From Campylobacteraceae bacterium (GTDB taxonomy: Bacteria > Campylobacterota > Campylobacteria > Campylobacterales > Sulfurovaceae), in NCBI GenBank assembly GCA_027014605.1, contig JALWDJ010000071.1, positions 29,761-93,760 of the forward strand: a DNA stretch of 64,000 bases, written 5' to 3'. The first letter of the stretch is position 1. Every line of letters starts with the position of its first letter. Below, piece after piece: positions 25,650-34,471 of the stretch. The notes under the pieces were generated by a model, which ran no database searches, was not told the origin of the DNA, and saw only the letters and a list, made by a program, of their open reading frames with translations. The position numbers and the translations under genes are program-made.

Positions 25650-25827
25650 TAAGAAATCCTTTATATTGATATATGATATGATAACACTAATTATTCTAAA
25701 TAATACTTAAAAGATATAAGAAATAGTAATATAAATAAATTATATTCATAGATGTAACTAAGGGTAAATATTAAAAAATTTTGACAAAGCTATAATATAT
25801 AGCCTTATCTAACTAAAAATATAGAAA

Positions 25828-26574
25828 TTATTTTTTATCATCTTTAATCTCTTTTGTTGCATCATTTGCATCATTAGAGATAGTTTTTGTTGTATCTGCT
25901 GTATCATTAGATACCTCTTTTACTGCATCTCTAGTATCATTAGAAACTGTTTTAGTTGAATCATTTACATTATCAGAAACATCTTTTACAGAGTCTCTAG
26001 TATCATTCGATACAGTCTTAACAGAATCTTTTGTATCATTAGAAACAGTTTTTACTGAATCTCTACTATCATTAGATACAGTCTTAACAGAATCTTTTGT
26101 ATCATTAGAAACAGTTTTTACTGAATCTCTACTGTCATTAGATACAGTTTTTACTGAATCTGTAGCATCATGAGAGACTGCAACAGCCGAATCTTTCATA
26201 TCCTTTGATGCAATAGTTGTACTATCTTTAAGGTCTTTTGTTGTATTTGTAATTGAATCTTTTGTATCTTCAGCTACCTCAACAAGAGAATCTCTACTAT
26301 CTTTACTTGTTGAAACTTCAGAAGTTTTAAGGTCATCAGAAACTTTTACTGCACTATCTTTTGCATCACTACTAACATTTGTTATGGTTCTCTCAGCACT
26401 TTTACTTGTCTCAACTGCACCATCTTTCATAGATGCAACACTATCTTTTGCATCTTTACTCATACTTATAGCAGCCTCTTTCATATCTTTAAACATATCT
26501 CCAAAACTAAAATCAGCCTGTACATTTATAATCATTCCTGCTACTATAGCACTTAAAATTATACCTTTTCTCAT
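25828..26574 (-). CDS. Exported LEA-like 11-residue-repeat protein
   Basis: The 248-residue protein has a Sec signal (about residues 1-20, ending QA), a short FSFGDMFKDMKEAA block and then about 18 copies of an 11-residue repeat, best seen as DSVKTVSNDTK/R. The period of 11 with alternating hydrophobic (V, V) and charged residues predicts long amphipathic helices as in group 3 LEA proteins or apolipoproteins; 11-mers also favour right-handed coiled coils. The repeats give almost no Cys, Trp or aromatic residues. A role in envelope stress, desiccation or membrane coating is a guess from composition only. A smaller relative lies directly downstream. Confidence 0.65.
   Translation of the reverse strand: MRKGIILSAIVAGMIINVQADFSFGDMFKDMKEAAISMSKDAKDSVASMKDGAVETSKSAERTITNVSSDAKDSAVKVSDDLKTSEVSTSKDSRDSLVEVAEDTKDSITNTTKDLKDSTTIASKDMKDSAVAVSHDATDSVKTVSNDSRDSVKTVSNDTKDSVKTVSNDSRDSVKTVSNDTKDSVKTVSNDTRDSVKDVSDNVNDSTKTVSNDTRDAVKEVSNDTADTTKTISNDANDATKEIKDDKK
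26016..26147. repeat. Two tandem 66-bp direct repeats inside the LEA-like gene
   Basis: Units 26016-26081 and 26082-26147 are nearly identical, differing by one base that I can see. Each unit encodes two of the 11-residue repeats (66 = 2 x 33), so the protein has recently grown by in-frame duplication. This is a likely site for length variation. Confidence 0.8.
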
Positions 26575-26749
26575 TTTTATCCTTTTATTGTTTTTTTAAT
26601 AACCTCATCTTAGCAATATATATTTGAAATAATACTTAAACAAGATAAAAAAAAATAATAAGATTAAATGATGTTTATCAATGAAACTTAGTAATTAAAG
26701 ATAATTTGTTACAATACAATTATAAAATACTTTCAAAAGGACAAATAAA

Positions 26750-27160
26750 ATGAAAAGATTACTATTAATTCCAATTATTGCAACAACAATAAATTATGCT
26801 AATGGATACACACAAGCAGATAGAATTTTAGATATGCAAAAAATGGCAAAAGCTATGGAGGCAATACAGACAGGATTTTTCTATAATAACCTAGATATAG
26901 TTAATGAAGGGGTAGATGTATTAGAAAAGACAATCGTTAAAGTACGGGCAATAGACTCAGAAGTAAATAATAAAGATATATATGAAAAGTGGATAAATAA
27001 TAATCTTAAAATGACAAATAAAATAAGAAAAAAAATCATTCAAAAGTCTGAAGATATTAAAGCAAGATTTAAAGCAGGAGATGCAATTCAAGCACTTCAA
27101 GCATATAGCAAAATTACTCAACAATGTATGAAATGTCATATTCAAATAAGAAAATGGTAA
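26750..27160 (+). CDS. Periplasmic monoheme c-type cytochrome (class II-like)
   Basis: The 136-residue protein has a signal peptide (about residues 1-19, ending YANG) and one haem-binding motif CMKCH at residues 126-130, near the C-terminus. The rest is helical. A single CxxCH close to the C-terminus of a helical protein is the layout of class II cytochromes c (cytochrome c' type). It would carry electrons or bind small gases in the periplasm. It is followed 18 bases later by an RND-type adaptor, probably in one transcript. Confidence 0.75.
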   Translation: MKRLLLIPIIATTINYANGYTQADRILDMQKMAKAMEAIQTGFFYNNLDIVNEGVDVLEKTIVKVRAIDSEVNNKDIYEKWINNNLKMTNKIRKKIIQKSEDIKARFKAGDAIQALQAYSKITQQCMKCHIQIRKW

Positions 27161-27178
27161 TAGGATTAATGGAATAGT

Positions 27179-27967
27179 ATGAAAAAAATATTAATTGTAT
27201 CATTTTTACTCATTATATCACTAAGAGCTGATAAAATTACTCTTACAGGTACAGTTGTATCAGACGGGCAGAAGATGATAGGTAGTAGATATATGGGATA
27301 TGTCAAAAAAGTCTTTGTAAAACTTGGAGATAAAGTAAAAAGAGAGGATAACCTATATGAGATGGAGTCAGCAGAGTTTGATATTATGAAATCACAAGCT
27401 GACTTAATGTTAGAGCAGTCAAAAATTGTTGTAGAGTTTTGGAGAAAGAGATTAGCACGAATTAATGCCAAAAAGGAGAGACTAAAAAAGAGAAAAAAAA
27501 TTCCTATGATGGATTTAGATGATTTAGAAGCACAAGCTGAAAATTTTCAAGCTATGCTAGACTCAGCACAAATTATGGTAGAACAGGCTTCAATTAAAGC
27601 TAAACAGATGGCTAGTATCTATAATTATATAAAAATGAAAGCTCCATCAGATGGTGTTGTTGTTCAAAAAAATATTAAAGTTGGAGATATGGTAATGCCT
27701 GGGATGTTAACAATTATGATTGTAGATACAGAACATTTAGAGATTGATGTTTCAATTTCTGAGAGTATTATATCTAAAGTACATGTTGGACAGAAAATCC
27801 CTGTTGAAATCCCATCTATAAAATTTCATACAGTGGGTAAAATCAAAGCTGTAATACCAGATGCAAATCCAATGACACATAAGATAAAAATCCGTGTATC
27901 ATTCGATAAGAAAAATAAAAATATATTCCCTGGAATGTATGCTAAAGTAACACTTCAAGATTTTTAG
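27179..27967 (+). CDS. RND/HlyD-type periplasmic adaptor subunit
   Basis: The 262-residue protein has a signal peptide (about 1-18, ending LRA). Its beta-barrel/lipoyl-like parts flank a central helical hairpin of about residues 65-150. GYVKKVFVKLGDKVKRED and MKAPSDGVVVQKNIKVGDMV are the two halves of the lipoyl domain, as in membrane fusion proteins of tripartite efflux systems. The protein is short and no inner-membrane pump or TolC-like gene follows; the next gene is on the other strand. It is linked upstream to the cytochrome c gene. Its pump is unknown. Confidence 0.78.
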   Translation: MKKILIVSFLLIISLRADKITLTGTVVSDGQKMIGSRYMGYVKKVFVKLGDKVKREDNLYEMESAEFDIMKSQADLMLEQSKIVVEFWRKRLARINAKKERLKKRKKIPMMDLDDLEAQAENFQAMLDSAQIMVEQASIKAKQMASIYNYIKMKAPSDGVVVQKNIKVGDMVMPGMLTIMIVDTEHLEIDVSISESIISKVHVGQKIPVEIPSIKFHTVGKIKAVIPDANPMTHKIKIRVSFDKKNKNIFPGMYAKVTLQDF

Positions 27968-28001
27968 TATTACTAATTTAAAAAAAATGTTCAATTATTT
28001 A

Positions 28002-28026
28002 CTACCTCTAGCTCTTTAGCTAGAGA
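28002..28026 (-). mobile_element. Solitary hairpin matching the IS605-like right end
   Basis: The sequence CTACCTCTA, seven bases, AGCTAGAGA occurs here and also at 14744-14768 with the same total length. Here the stem is perfect for eight base pairs (CTCTAGCT / AGCTAGAG, loop CTTT). No tnpB or tnpA is nearby. It may be a relic end of the same family or a convergent-gene terminator; there is no T run on either strand. Confidence 0.45.
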
Positions 28027-28030
28027 TAAT

Positions 28031-28225
28031 TCATATAAGTCCTAATTCTATTAGAATAGGCTCTATATCTTTTGAAATCTCAACCAACTTTTTATATAAA
28101 ATTCCAGAAGCTTTATCTTCTCTTGACCACTCTTCAATAATCTTAAAACTAGAACTCTTCTGTTCCTCTGTTAATTTATTTGAACTACCTATTGACTCTT
28201 TAATCTTTTCTAACTTTTTTTGCAT
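28031..28225 (-). CDS. Small helical protein of unknown function
   Basis: The 64-residue, charged, helical protein (KLEKIKESIGSSNKLTEEQK...) starts 13 bases after the hslU stop on the same strand, with good spacing for operon expression (AAAGGATAG before ATG). It has no signal or known motif. In Campylobacter the gene after hslU is era; here it is this small gene instead. Function unknown. Confidence 0.55.
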   Translation of the reverse strand: MQKKLEKIKESIGSSNKLTEEQKSSSFKIIEEWSREDKASGILYKKLVEISKDIEPILIELGLI

Positions 28226-28238
28226 TTTCTATCCTTTT

Positions 28239-29588
28239 TTATAAAATATATCTAGTAGTATCTTCACTATCTACTAACTTATCTAATTTCTCTTCAATAA
28301 GAGCCTCATCTATTACTATATCTTCTCCTGCATACTCATCTGCATTAAAACTAATATCTTCTATAATCTTTTCCATAATTGTATGAAGTCGTCTAGCTCC
28401 AATATCTTCTGTCTTCTCATTCGCAAGAGCTGAGTAGTTTGCAATACTTCTTAGAGCATCTTCATCAAATATTAGATTTACACCCTCAACTGCTAGTAGT
28501 GCTTTATACTGCTTTACAAGTGAATTTTGAGGCTCTGTTAAAATCCTATATAGTGCTTCACTATCTAAACTATCAAGTTCAACTCTTAGAGGGAAACGCC
28601 CTTGAAGTTCAGGAATTAAATCACTTGGTTTACTTAGATGAAATGCTCCTGCTGATATAAATAGGATATGGTCAGTTTTTACTACTCCTATACGAGTCTG
28701 AACATTAGAACCTTCAACTATTGGTAGCAAATCTCTCTGAACTCCCTCTTTAGATGGGTCTTGTCTTGAATTTGAGTTTGCAGGAACTGCAATTTTATCA
28801 ATCTCATCAATAAATATAATTCCACCCTGCTCTATCTTTTTTACTGCTAAATCTTTTAACTTATCTTCATCAAAAAGTTCTCTACTCGCCTCTTGGGCTA
28901 ATATCTTTTTAGCCTCTTTAACTGTTACCTCCTTCTTTTTACCCTTTTTATTTAATCCACCTATAACTTTAATAATAGACTCTTGAACATTTGCCATTTC
29001 AGGTGGAACATTACCTGCTGTTGATACATCAATTGTTGGTGCTGGTAACTCAATCTCTATCTTTAAATGCTCAAGCTTCCCCTCTTCAAACTTCTTCTGC
29101 ATTCTAGCAAAAGAGTTCTCATAATCTTTTAATTTTGCCTCACTCGCACCAGCTGGGAGAGGTGGGAGTAGTTTTTCTATAATTTTATTCTCAACATAAG
29201 CTTCAATCTTATCTATATTTAACTCATTCTGCTCCTCTCTAACTAAGGAGAGCGAATTTAGAGCTAAATCTCGTATCATGGATTCTACATCTCTACCTAC
29301 AAAACCAACCTCTGTATATTTACTAGCCTCTACTTTTACAAATGGAAGACGCATCATTGTTGAGAGCCGTCTTGCTATCTCTGTTTTTCCTACACCTGTA
29401 CTTCCTATCATAAGAATATTTTTAGGCATAACATCTTTCTGTAACTCAGGGGTTAATTGCATTCTCCTATACCTATTTCGTAAAGCTACGGCTATTGTCT
29501 TTTTTGCATTTTGTTGCCCAATTACATATTTATCTAAAAATGAGACAATCTCTTTTGGTGTAAGATTGGTTGATACTGTTTTACTCAA
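28239..29588 (-). CDS. hslU: ATP-dependent protease ATPase subunit HslU
   Basis: HslU unfolds substrates for the HslV peptidase. The 449-residue AAA+ protein has Walker A GSTGVGKTE near residue 58, VKVEASKYTEVGFVGRDVES, an intermediate I-domain (about 110-240) and Walker B GIIFIDEIDKIA. EDIGARRLHTIMEK is the sensor-2 region and the C-terminus DTTRYIL is the tail that docks on HslV. It lies directly after hslV, whose stop is adjacent to its ATG. Confidence 0.97.
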   Translation of the reverse strand: MSKTVSTNLTPKEIVSFLDKYVIGQQNAKKTIAVALRNRYRRMQLTPELQKDVMPKNILMIGSTGVGKTEIARRLSTMMRLPFVKVEASKYTEVGFVGRDVESMIRDLALNSLSLVREEQNELNIDKIEAYVENKIIEKLLPPLPAGASEAKLKDYENSFARMQKKFEEGKLEHLKIEIELPAPTIDVSTAGNVPPEMANVQESIIKVIGGLNKKGKKKEVTVKEAKKILAQEASRELFDEDKLKDLAVKKIEQGGIIFIDEIDKIAVPANSNSRQDPSKEGVQRDLLPIVEGSNVQTRIGVVKTDHILFISAGAFHLSKPSDLIPELQGRFPLRVELDSLDSEALYRILTEPQNSLVKQYKALLAVEGVNLIFDEDALRSIANYSALANEKTEDIGARRLHTIMEKIIEDISFNADEYAGEDIVIDEALIEEKLDKLVDSEDTTRYIL

Positions 29589-30119
29589 TTAAAGCTCCAA
29601 TATTTTAATATTTGTATTTGTATATATGCAGAGTTCACCTGCAATTTTAAGACTCTCTTCTACTAATTTACGAGCCTCCATATTTGCATGTCTATCTAAT
29701 GCCCTAGCTGATGATATAGCGTAATTTCCACCACTACCAATAGATGCAATCTTCCCATCTTCTGGCTCTACTACATCACCTGTTCCAGAGAGTATAAATA
29801 TATGCTTCTTATTTAAAACTAACATCATAGCCTCTAGTTGCCTTAAATGCTTATCTTTCCTCCACATCTTAGAAAATTCAATAACAGACTTTAGTAAATC
29901 ACCCTTTTTTTCATTTAATATTGTTTCAAACATATCAAACAAATTAAAAGCATCAGCTGTACTACCCGCAAATCCAGCTAAAATTTTTCCATGATAAAGA
30001 GTACGAATTTTAGTTGCATTTCCTTTTAATATGGTATTTCCAAATGTCACTTGCCCATCTCCACCAATAACAGCAGAATTTTCACCTCTATAAGCAAGAA
30101 TTGTTGTTGCTTCAAACAC
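29589..30119 (-). CDS. hslV: ATP-dependent protease proteolytic subunit HslV
   Basis: The 176-residue peptidase belongs to the Ntn-hydrolase family. Mature N-terminal Thr is expected at residue 5 or 6 ([12 protein letters not shown]), exposed by removal of the short pro-segment; other core segments are [24 protein letters not shown] and the Na-binding-type loop near [14 protein letters not shown]. It follows rplI by four bases and precedes hslU, the typical order in this phylum. Confidence 0.96.
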   Translation of the reverse strand: MFEATTILAYRGENSAVIGGDGQVTFGNTILKGNATKIRTLYHGKILAGFAGSTADAFNLFDMFETILNEKKGDLLKSVIEFSKMWRKDKHLRQLEAMMLVLNKKHIFILSGTGDVVEPEDGKIASIGSGGNYAISSARALDRHANMEARKLVEESLKIAGELCIYTNTNIKILEL

Positions 30120-30123
30120 TAAT

Positions 30124-30567
30124 TTACACTCCTACAACTTCTACAACAGTATCTGCATGGATACCATGCCCTAGTTTAATATCTATTTTAAACTCTCCTG
30201 TTGATTTAATCGCTTTTTTAAGACCTATATTTCTCTTATCTATGGTAATATTCAACTGCTCTTTAATTGCATTAAAAATATCATCTTTCTTTACAGAACC
30301 TTGAATACCAACAGGAGCTAATTTTTTTGGTATAATAATCTTTTTAGCCTCTAATATACCCTTCTCCTTTTTAAATCTCTCTAGCTCATCAGCTAACTCT
30401 TTAGCTAATCTCTCCTGTTCTGCTTTCCAATCCTCAACAATCTTTGGAGTTGCTAACTTTGCCATACCTTTTGCTATAAGAAAATTTTGACCATAACCAT
30501 CTTTTACCTCTTTTATATCACCCTTTTTACCTAAGTTTTTAACATCTTTTATAAGTAATACTTTCAT
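30124..30567 (-). CDS. rplI: Large ribosomal subunit protein bL9
   Basis: L9 binds 23S rRNA with its N-domain and reaches out from the ribosome with a long helix. The N-terminal motif [28 protein letters not shown] is unmistakable. ATG 30567 is used because AAAGGA lies ten bases upstream and the protein then begins MKVLLI; an ATG at 30597 would add ten odd residues. It has 147 residues, normal for L9. It leads the rplI-hslV-hslU unit. Confidence 0.96.
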   Translation of the reverse strand: MKVLLIKDVKNLGKKGDIKEVKDGYGQNFLIAKGMAKLATPKIVEDWKAEQERLAKELADELERFKKEKGILEAKKIIIPKKLAPVGIQGSVKKDDIFNAIKEQLNITIDKRNIGLKKAIKSTGEFKIDIKLGHGIHADTVVEVVGV

Positions 30568-30714
30568 TTTATATAATCCTTTTAAATAAATTATCATTTT
30601 TTTTATAATTCATAATTTTAGCAGGTTTTATTTAGAAATGGGATATTATAAGAATAATATCTATTTTTTTATTATTTAACATGAAATGTTATTTAAAATT
30701 AATATATATTATTA

Positions 30715-30720
30715 TATAAT
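30715..30720 (+). promoter_or_regulatory. Predicted -10 immediately before the GGDEF-EAL gene
   Basis: A perfect TATAAT ends seven bases before ATG 30728. Transcription would start at or next to the ATG; no ribosome site precedes it, again suggesting a leaderless mRNA. Confidence 0.45.
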
Positions 30721-30727
30721 GGTTATT

Positions 30728-32695
30728 ATGAAAAAGGCAATTAATTACTTATTAGAAAATATATCCAGATTAAATGTTAGAGATACTCTTATAAAAAAGA
30801 TATACTACTCCATACCCAAAATTGCAATATTAATATTTATACTATCTATCATTTTTTTCTATATATTTAAAGATAAAATCCAAAATAATATGGCATTAAC
30901 AGGTTGGATTATATCTCTAAATACTCTAGTCTTTATCTTTCTATATGACTATCTCTATTATAGACTATTTTATAGACGAAAAAGTGAAGCAAGATATAAG
31001 AATGCAAAAAGAAAATTGGAGATAAAAGGAAAAAAACTCTCTCTTCTACTTAGTCAAGCACCTATAGGTATATTCTATTATGATAAAAATCTAAGAATTT
31101 TAAACTACAACAAAATATTTTATAAAATATTTGGATTAAAAAGAGATCTAAAAGGTTTTAATCTAAATCACTTAAGTGATAGAAAAGTAGTAAATACTAT
31201 GAAAAGTGTCTTAATTAAAAAAGAAGCTAAAAACCGTGTTGGCTCCTACGGTTTTACTTTTCAAAATAAAGCTATTTGGGTAGAGCTTAGATGTTCTGCA
31301 CTTATCGATGATAATGGTAATGTTATTGGAGGTATTGGAATTTTGGAGGATAAAACAAGAGAACACGAAGCTTATAAAAAGCTAAACTATGTATCACTAC
31401 ATGACTCTTTAACAGGACTTCCTAATAGAAGACACTATAAAAATTTTATGCGTAAACTAGTTAAAGATAAAAGAAATCAAGACTACTTCTCTATACTATT
31501 TTATATGGATTTAAATCACTTTAAAGAGATTAATGATACCTTTGGACACTCAGTAGGTGATAAACTTCTACTTGAAGTTGCCAATAGATTTAAAACTTTA
31601 AAAATAAAAAATAGCCACTTAAGTCGCCTAGGTGGAGATGAGTTTACTCTAGCAGTTACATTTATATCAAAAAAAGAGACAGAAACTATAGAAAAAGCAA
31701 AAGAGATTGCTCATAGGATAAAAAAATTATTTAATAAAGTATTTGAAATAGAGGGATTAAATCTATATATGACATCAAGTATAGGTATTGTTATCATCGA
31801 ACCTAAAACAGATAATATAGATACAATTATTCGTCATGCAGATATGGCAATGTATCAAACTAAAAGAGATGGACAAAATAATATAAAATTTTATGACCAT
31901 ACACTAGATTTAGAAAGACAAGAATTAACAGCATTACAACAAGATTTAAATCATGCAATAGATAAAGGAGAACTTAAACTATATTATCAACCAATAGTAG
32001 CTATAAAAGATGATAAACTAAATGCTATAGAGGCTCTTATTCGTTGGCAACATCCCACAAAAGGCATGATTATGCCTGATAAATTTATACCTATGGCAAC
32101 AGAATCAGGTCTTATTAATAGAGTTGGCTGGTGGGTAGCCAATGAGGTTTGTAAACAACTATCTATATGGAATAAAAATGGGTTAATAAATTTTGAATAT
32201 GTAGCAATCAATATAAATGCAAGACAGTTACACGAGATAAATTTTCCGCAACATCTTGAAAAATGTATTTTAGATTATAAAATTAATCCCTCTCTAATCA
32301 AATTAGAAGTTACAGAAACAACTCTTATAGATAGTTTTACAAAAACACAAAAAATTATTAAAGATTTAAATAGGATAGGTATAGAGTGTAATATTGATGA
32401 TTTTGGAACAGGATACTCATCTCTATCTTATCTAAAAAAACTCTCATTTAAAGTTTTAAAAATAGATAGAGTATTTGTTAATGAGCTTCTAATAAATAGT
32501 GATAATTTAGAATTAATAAAGAGTATTATTAAAATAGGTAAACAATTTAACTATAAAATTATTATAGAAGGTATTGAGACACTAGCACAAAAAAAGAAAA
32601 TTTTAGAAATTGATAGTGACGTCTCATATCAAGGATTTTTATGCAGTAGGGCAATTCCTGCTAAAGAGTTTGAAGATAGATTTTTAAAAAATTAA
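30728..32695 (+). CDS. Membrane PAS-GGDEF-EAL cyclic-di-GMP enzyme
   Basis: Two membrane helices lie in the first 100 residues. A PAS domain follows (about 105-230), then a GGDEF domain with an intact RLGGDEF (synthesis of cyclic di-GMP). An EAL domain has EALIRWQHP, NINARQL, LEVTETTL, IDDFGTGYSS, LKIDRVF and EGIETLAQ, all residues needed for hydrolysis. Both domains therefore look active. The RxxD inhibitory site that usually precedes GGDEF is missing. ATG 30728 is chosen over 30686 because it follows the -10 at the leaderless distance. Which activity dominates is unknown. Confidence 0.88.
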   Translation: MKKAINYLLENISRLNVRDTLIKKIYYSIPKIAILIFILSIIFFYIFKDKIQNNMALTGWIISLNTLVFIFLYDYLYYRLFYRRKSEARYKNAKRKLEIKGKKLSLLLSQAPIGIFYYDKNLRILNYNKIFYKIFGLKRDLKGFNLNHLSDRKVVNTMKSVLIKKEAKNRVGSYGFTFQNKAIWVELRCSALIDDNGNVIGGIGILEDKTREHEAYKKLNYVSLHDSLTGLPNRRHYKNFMRKLVKDKRNQDYFSILFYMDLNHFKEINDTFGHSVGDKLLLEVANRFKTLKIKNSHLSRLGGDEFTLAVTFISKKETETIEKAKEIAHRIKKLFNKVFEIEGLNLYMTSSIGIVIIEPKTDNIDTIIRHADMAMYQTKRDGQNNIKFYDHTLDLERQELTALQQDLNHAIDKGELKLYYQPIVAIKDDKLNAIEALIRWQHPTKGMIMPDKFIPMATESGLINRVGWWVANEVCKQLSIWNKNGLINFEYVAININARQLHEINFPQHLEKCILDYKINPSLIKLEVTETTLIDSFTKTQKIIKDLNRIGIECNIDDFGTGYSSLSYLKKLSFKVLKIDRVFVNELLINSDNLELIKSIIKIGKQFNYKIIIEGIETLAQKKKILEIDSDVSYQGFLCSRAIPAKEFEDRFLKN

Positions 32696-32732
32696 AAATC
32701 CTCATAGTCCTCTATTATTTAACTAAAAAAGA

Positions 32733-32738
32733 TATAAT
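32733..32738 (+). promoter_or_regulatory. Predicted -10 for yebC
   Basis: A perfect TATAAT lies 40 bases before ATG 32779, and AAAAGGAG is placed at a normal distance before the start. Confidence 0.5.
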
Positions 32739-32778
32739 TCTATAAAAAATTATATTTTAGATTTAAAAGGAGTTTCTT

Positions 32779-33516
32779 ATGGGTAGAGCGTTTGAGTATC
32801 GTAAGGCAGCTAAAATGAAAAGATGGGGAACAATGTCTAAACTGTTTCCTAAATTGGGGAAAATTATTACAATGGCAGCTAAAGCAGGTGGTACAGACCC
32901 AGATATGAACCCTAGACTTAGAACAGCTATCTTAAATGCAAAAGCCCAAAATATGCCAAAACATAATATTGAATCAGCAATTAAAAGAGCAACAGGAAAA
33001 GATAGTGCAGATATAAAAGAGATACACTATGAAGCAAAAGCTCCTTATGGAGTACAACTTATTATAGATTGTGCTACTGATAATCCAACAAGAACTGTAG
33101 CAAATGTAAAAGCAACACTTACTAGAAATAGAGCAGAATTATTAACATCAGGGTCTTTAAATTTTATATTTACTAGAAAGGCTGTATTTATTCTTGATAA
33201 AAAAGATAATATAGATTTAGAGGAGTTAGAGTTAGAGCTTATTGATTTTGGTTTAGAAGAGATAGAAGAGGATATTGAACCACAAGATAATGGAAAAGAT
33301 AAAGATATTATTAGAATTTATGGAGAATTTACTTCATTTGGTGAATTATCTAAAGCTTTAGAAGATAGAAATATATCTGTTACAAAAGCAGAAATTCAAT
33401 ACATTGCAAATAATCCAATAGATTTAACAGATGAACAGATGGAAGAGATTGATATATTAATAGACAAACTTGAAGATGATGAAGATGTTCAAGCTGTCTA
33501 TACAAATATTAATTAA
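32779..33516 (+). CDS. YebC/PmpR family protein
   Basis: The 245-residue protein is a typical member of the YebC family (TACO1), which are DNA-binding regulators or ribosome-associated factors depending on the species. [21 protein letters not shown] and [25 protein letters not shown] are the family N-terminus; the central [22 protein letters not shown] is also conserved. It has its own promoter. Its stop overlaps by three bases the stop of the converging gene at 33513. A precise role is not claimed. Confidence 0.9.
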   Translation: MGRAFEYRKAAKMKRWGTMSKLFPKLGKIITMAAKAGGTDPDMNPRLRTAILNAKAQNMPKHNIESAIKRATGKDSADIKEIHYEAKAPYGVQLIIDCATDNPTRTVANVKATLTRNRAELLTSGSLNFIFTRKAVFILDKKDNIDLEELELELIDFGLEEIEEDIEPQDNGKDKDIIRIYGEFTSFGELSKALEDRNISVTKAEIQYIANNPIDLTDEQMEEIDILIDKLEDDEDVQAVYTNIN

Positions 33517-34415
33517 TTAGTGCTAAATTTCATACCTAAATTAAACATACATCTATAGGAGCTATCAAAATTATTCTCTTCTCTCCATAATATAGATGGA
33601 CTAACCTCATAATATAACCAATTTTTATAAAAAATCTCTCTATATGCTATATATAGCTGTTGATAACTAAGATATGCTTTTAGTGCATCTAATCTACTAG
33701 CAAAAGAAACTCCGGTTGTTAACTCCTGCTTATGTGAGATAATTTTAGTCATTGATATACTATTTATTATAGTAGTACTATTTGTTCTATCTTTATACTT
33801 AAAGAAGTTACGATATAGTATATATATATTTTTTTTAAGATGTTCAATTTTACTAAGAGTAACTGCATTTTCAAATTTTCCATCACTATATAGACGAAAA
33901 CGACTATTTGCTATAAAATCTCTGTTTTCAAATAGATATTTAACTTTTAAGTTAACATAAGGATATAGATTAAACTTTCTAAATTTAACTCCAAATCCTG
34001 ATGTAAAATCTATCTTCTTAAATATATAATCAAAAAAATCTAATCTTAAAAAGTAACTCTTATTATTAACTCTATATCTATTATCTAATTTAGTACCATC
34101 ATAAAAAATATTATCACTATCTTCATCTTCAAAAAAAAGTCTAAATTTTTTTTGAATTTTAGGAAGATTTATCCTTAATCTAAACCTAAGAGCATATTCA
34201 CTCTCTCTATTACTCTCTACTGCAAAAGATGTCTTTAACTCTGCTTGAGTTTTACTCTTTTTTATACTATGTGTCTCAATAAAATAGTCATCAACGCTAT
34301 TACTACTCTCAACTAAAATTTGAGATAATTTATCATGATATATATCTAATATTGTAGTATTAAAATCTCCAAACAGCAGTGATGATAAAATTAAAAGATA
34401 TAAAAATTTAGACAT
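33513..34415 (-). CDS. Predicted outer-membrane beta-barrel protein
   Basis: The 300-residue protein has a short signal peptide (about residues 1-16, LILSSLLFG) and a mature part rich in alternating aromatic/hydrophobic and polar residues, as in outer-membrane beta-barrels. Repeated short strands such as [22 protein letters not shown] and [11 protein letters not shown], and a final aromatic-type strand, fit this. No family is recognised. It converges on yebC and the two stop codons overlap. The barrel call is from composition only. Confidence 0.5.
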   Translation of the reverse strand: MSKFLYLLILSSLLFGDFNTTILDIYHDKLSQILVESSNSVDDYFIETHSIKKSKTQAELKTSFAVESNRESEYALRFRLRINLPKIQKKFRLFFEDEDSDNIFYDGTKLDNRYRVNNKSYFLRLDFFDYIFKKIDFTSGFGVKFRKFNLYPYVNLKVKYLFENRDFIANSRFRLYSDGKFENAVTLSKIEHLKKNIYILYRNFFKYKDRTNSTTIINSISMTKIISHKQELTTGVSFASRLDALKAYLSYQQLYIAYREIFYKNWLYYEVSPSILWREENNFDSSYRCMFNLGMKFSTN

Positions 34416-34471
34416 ATTTAATTATATCATAATAAAAAAAACTATAAAAAAGAATTTTAAAAAATATAATT

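Noticed and set aside
25781..25798. TTGACA next to TATAAT on the plus strand
   Set aside because: The spacing is only four bases, far from the 16-18 needed, and no plus-strand gene follows.
25828..26574. Regular 33-bp and 66-bp repeats as a possible CRISPR array
   Set aside because: The repeats are contiguous, without unique spacers, and in frame with an exported protein of 11-residue repeats.
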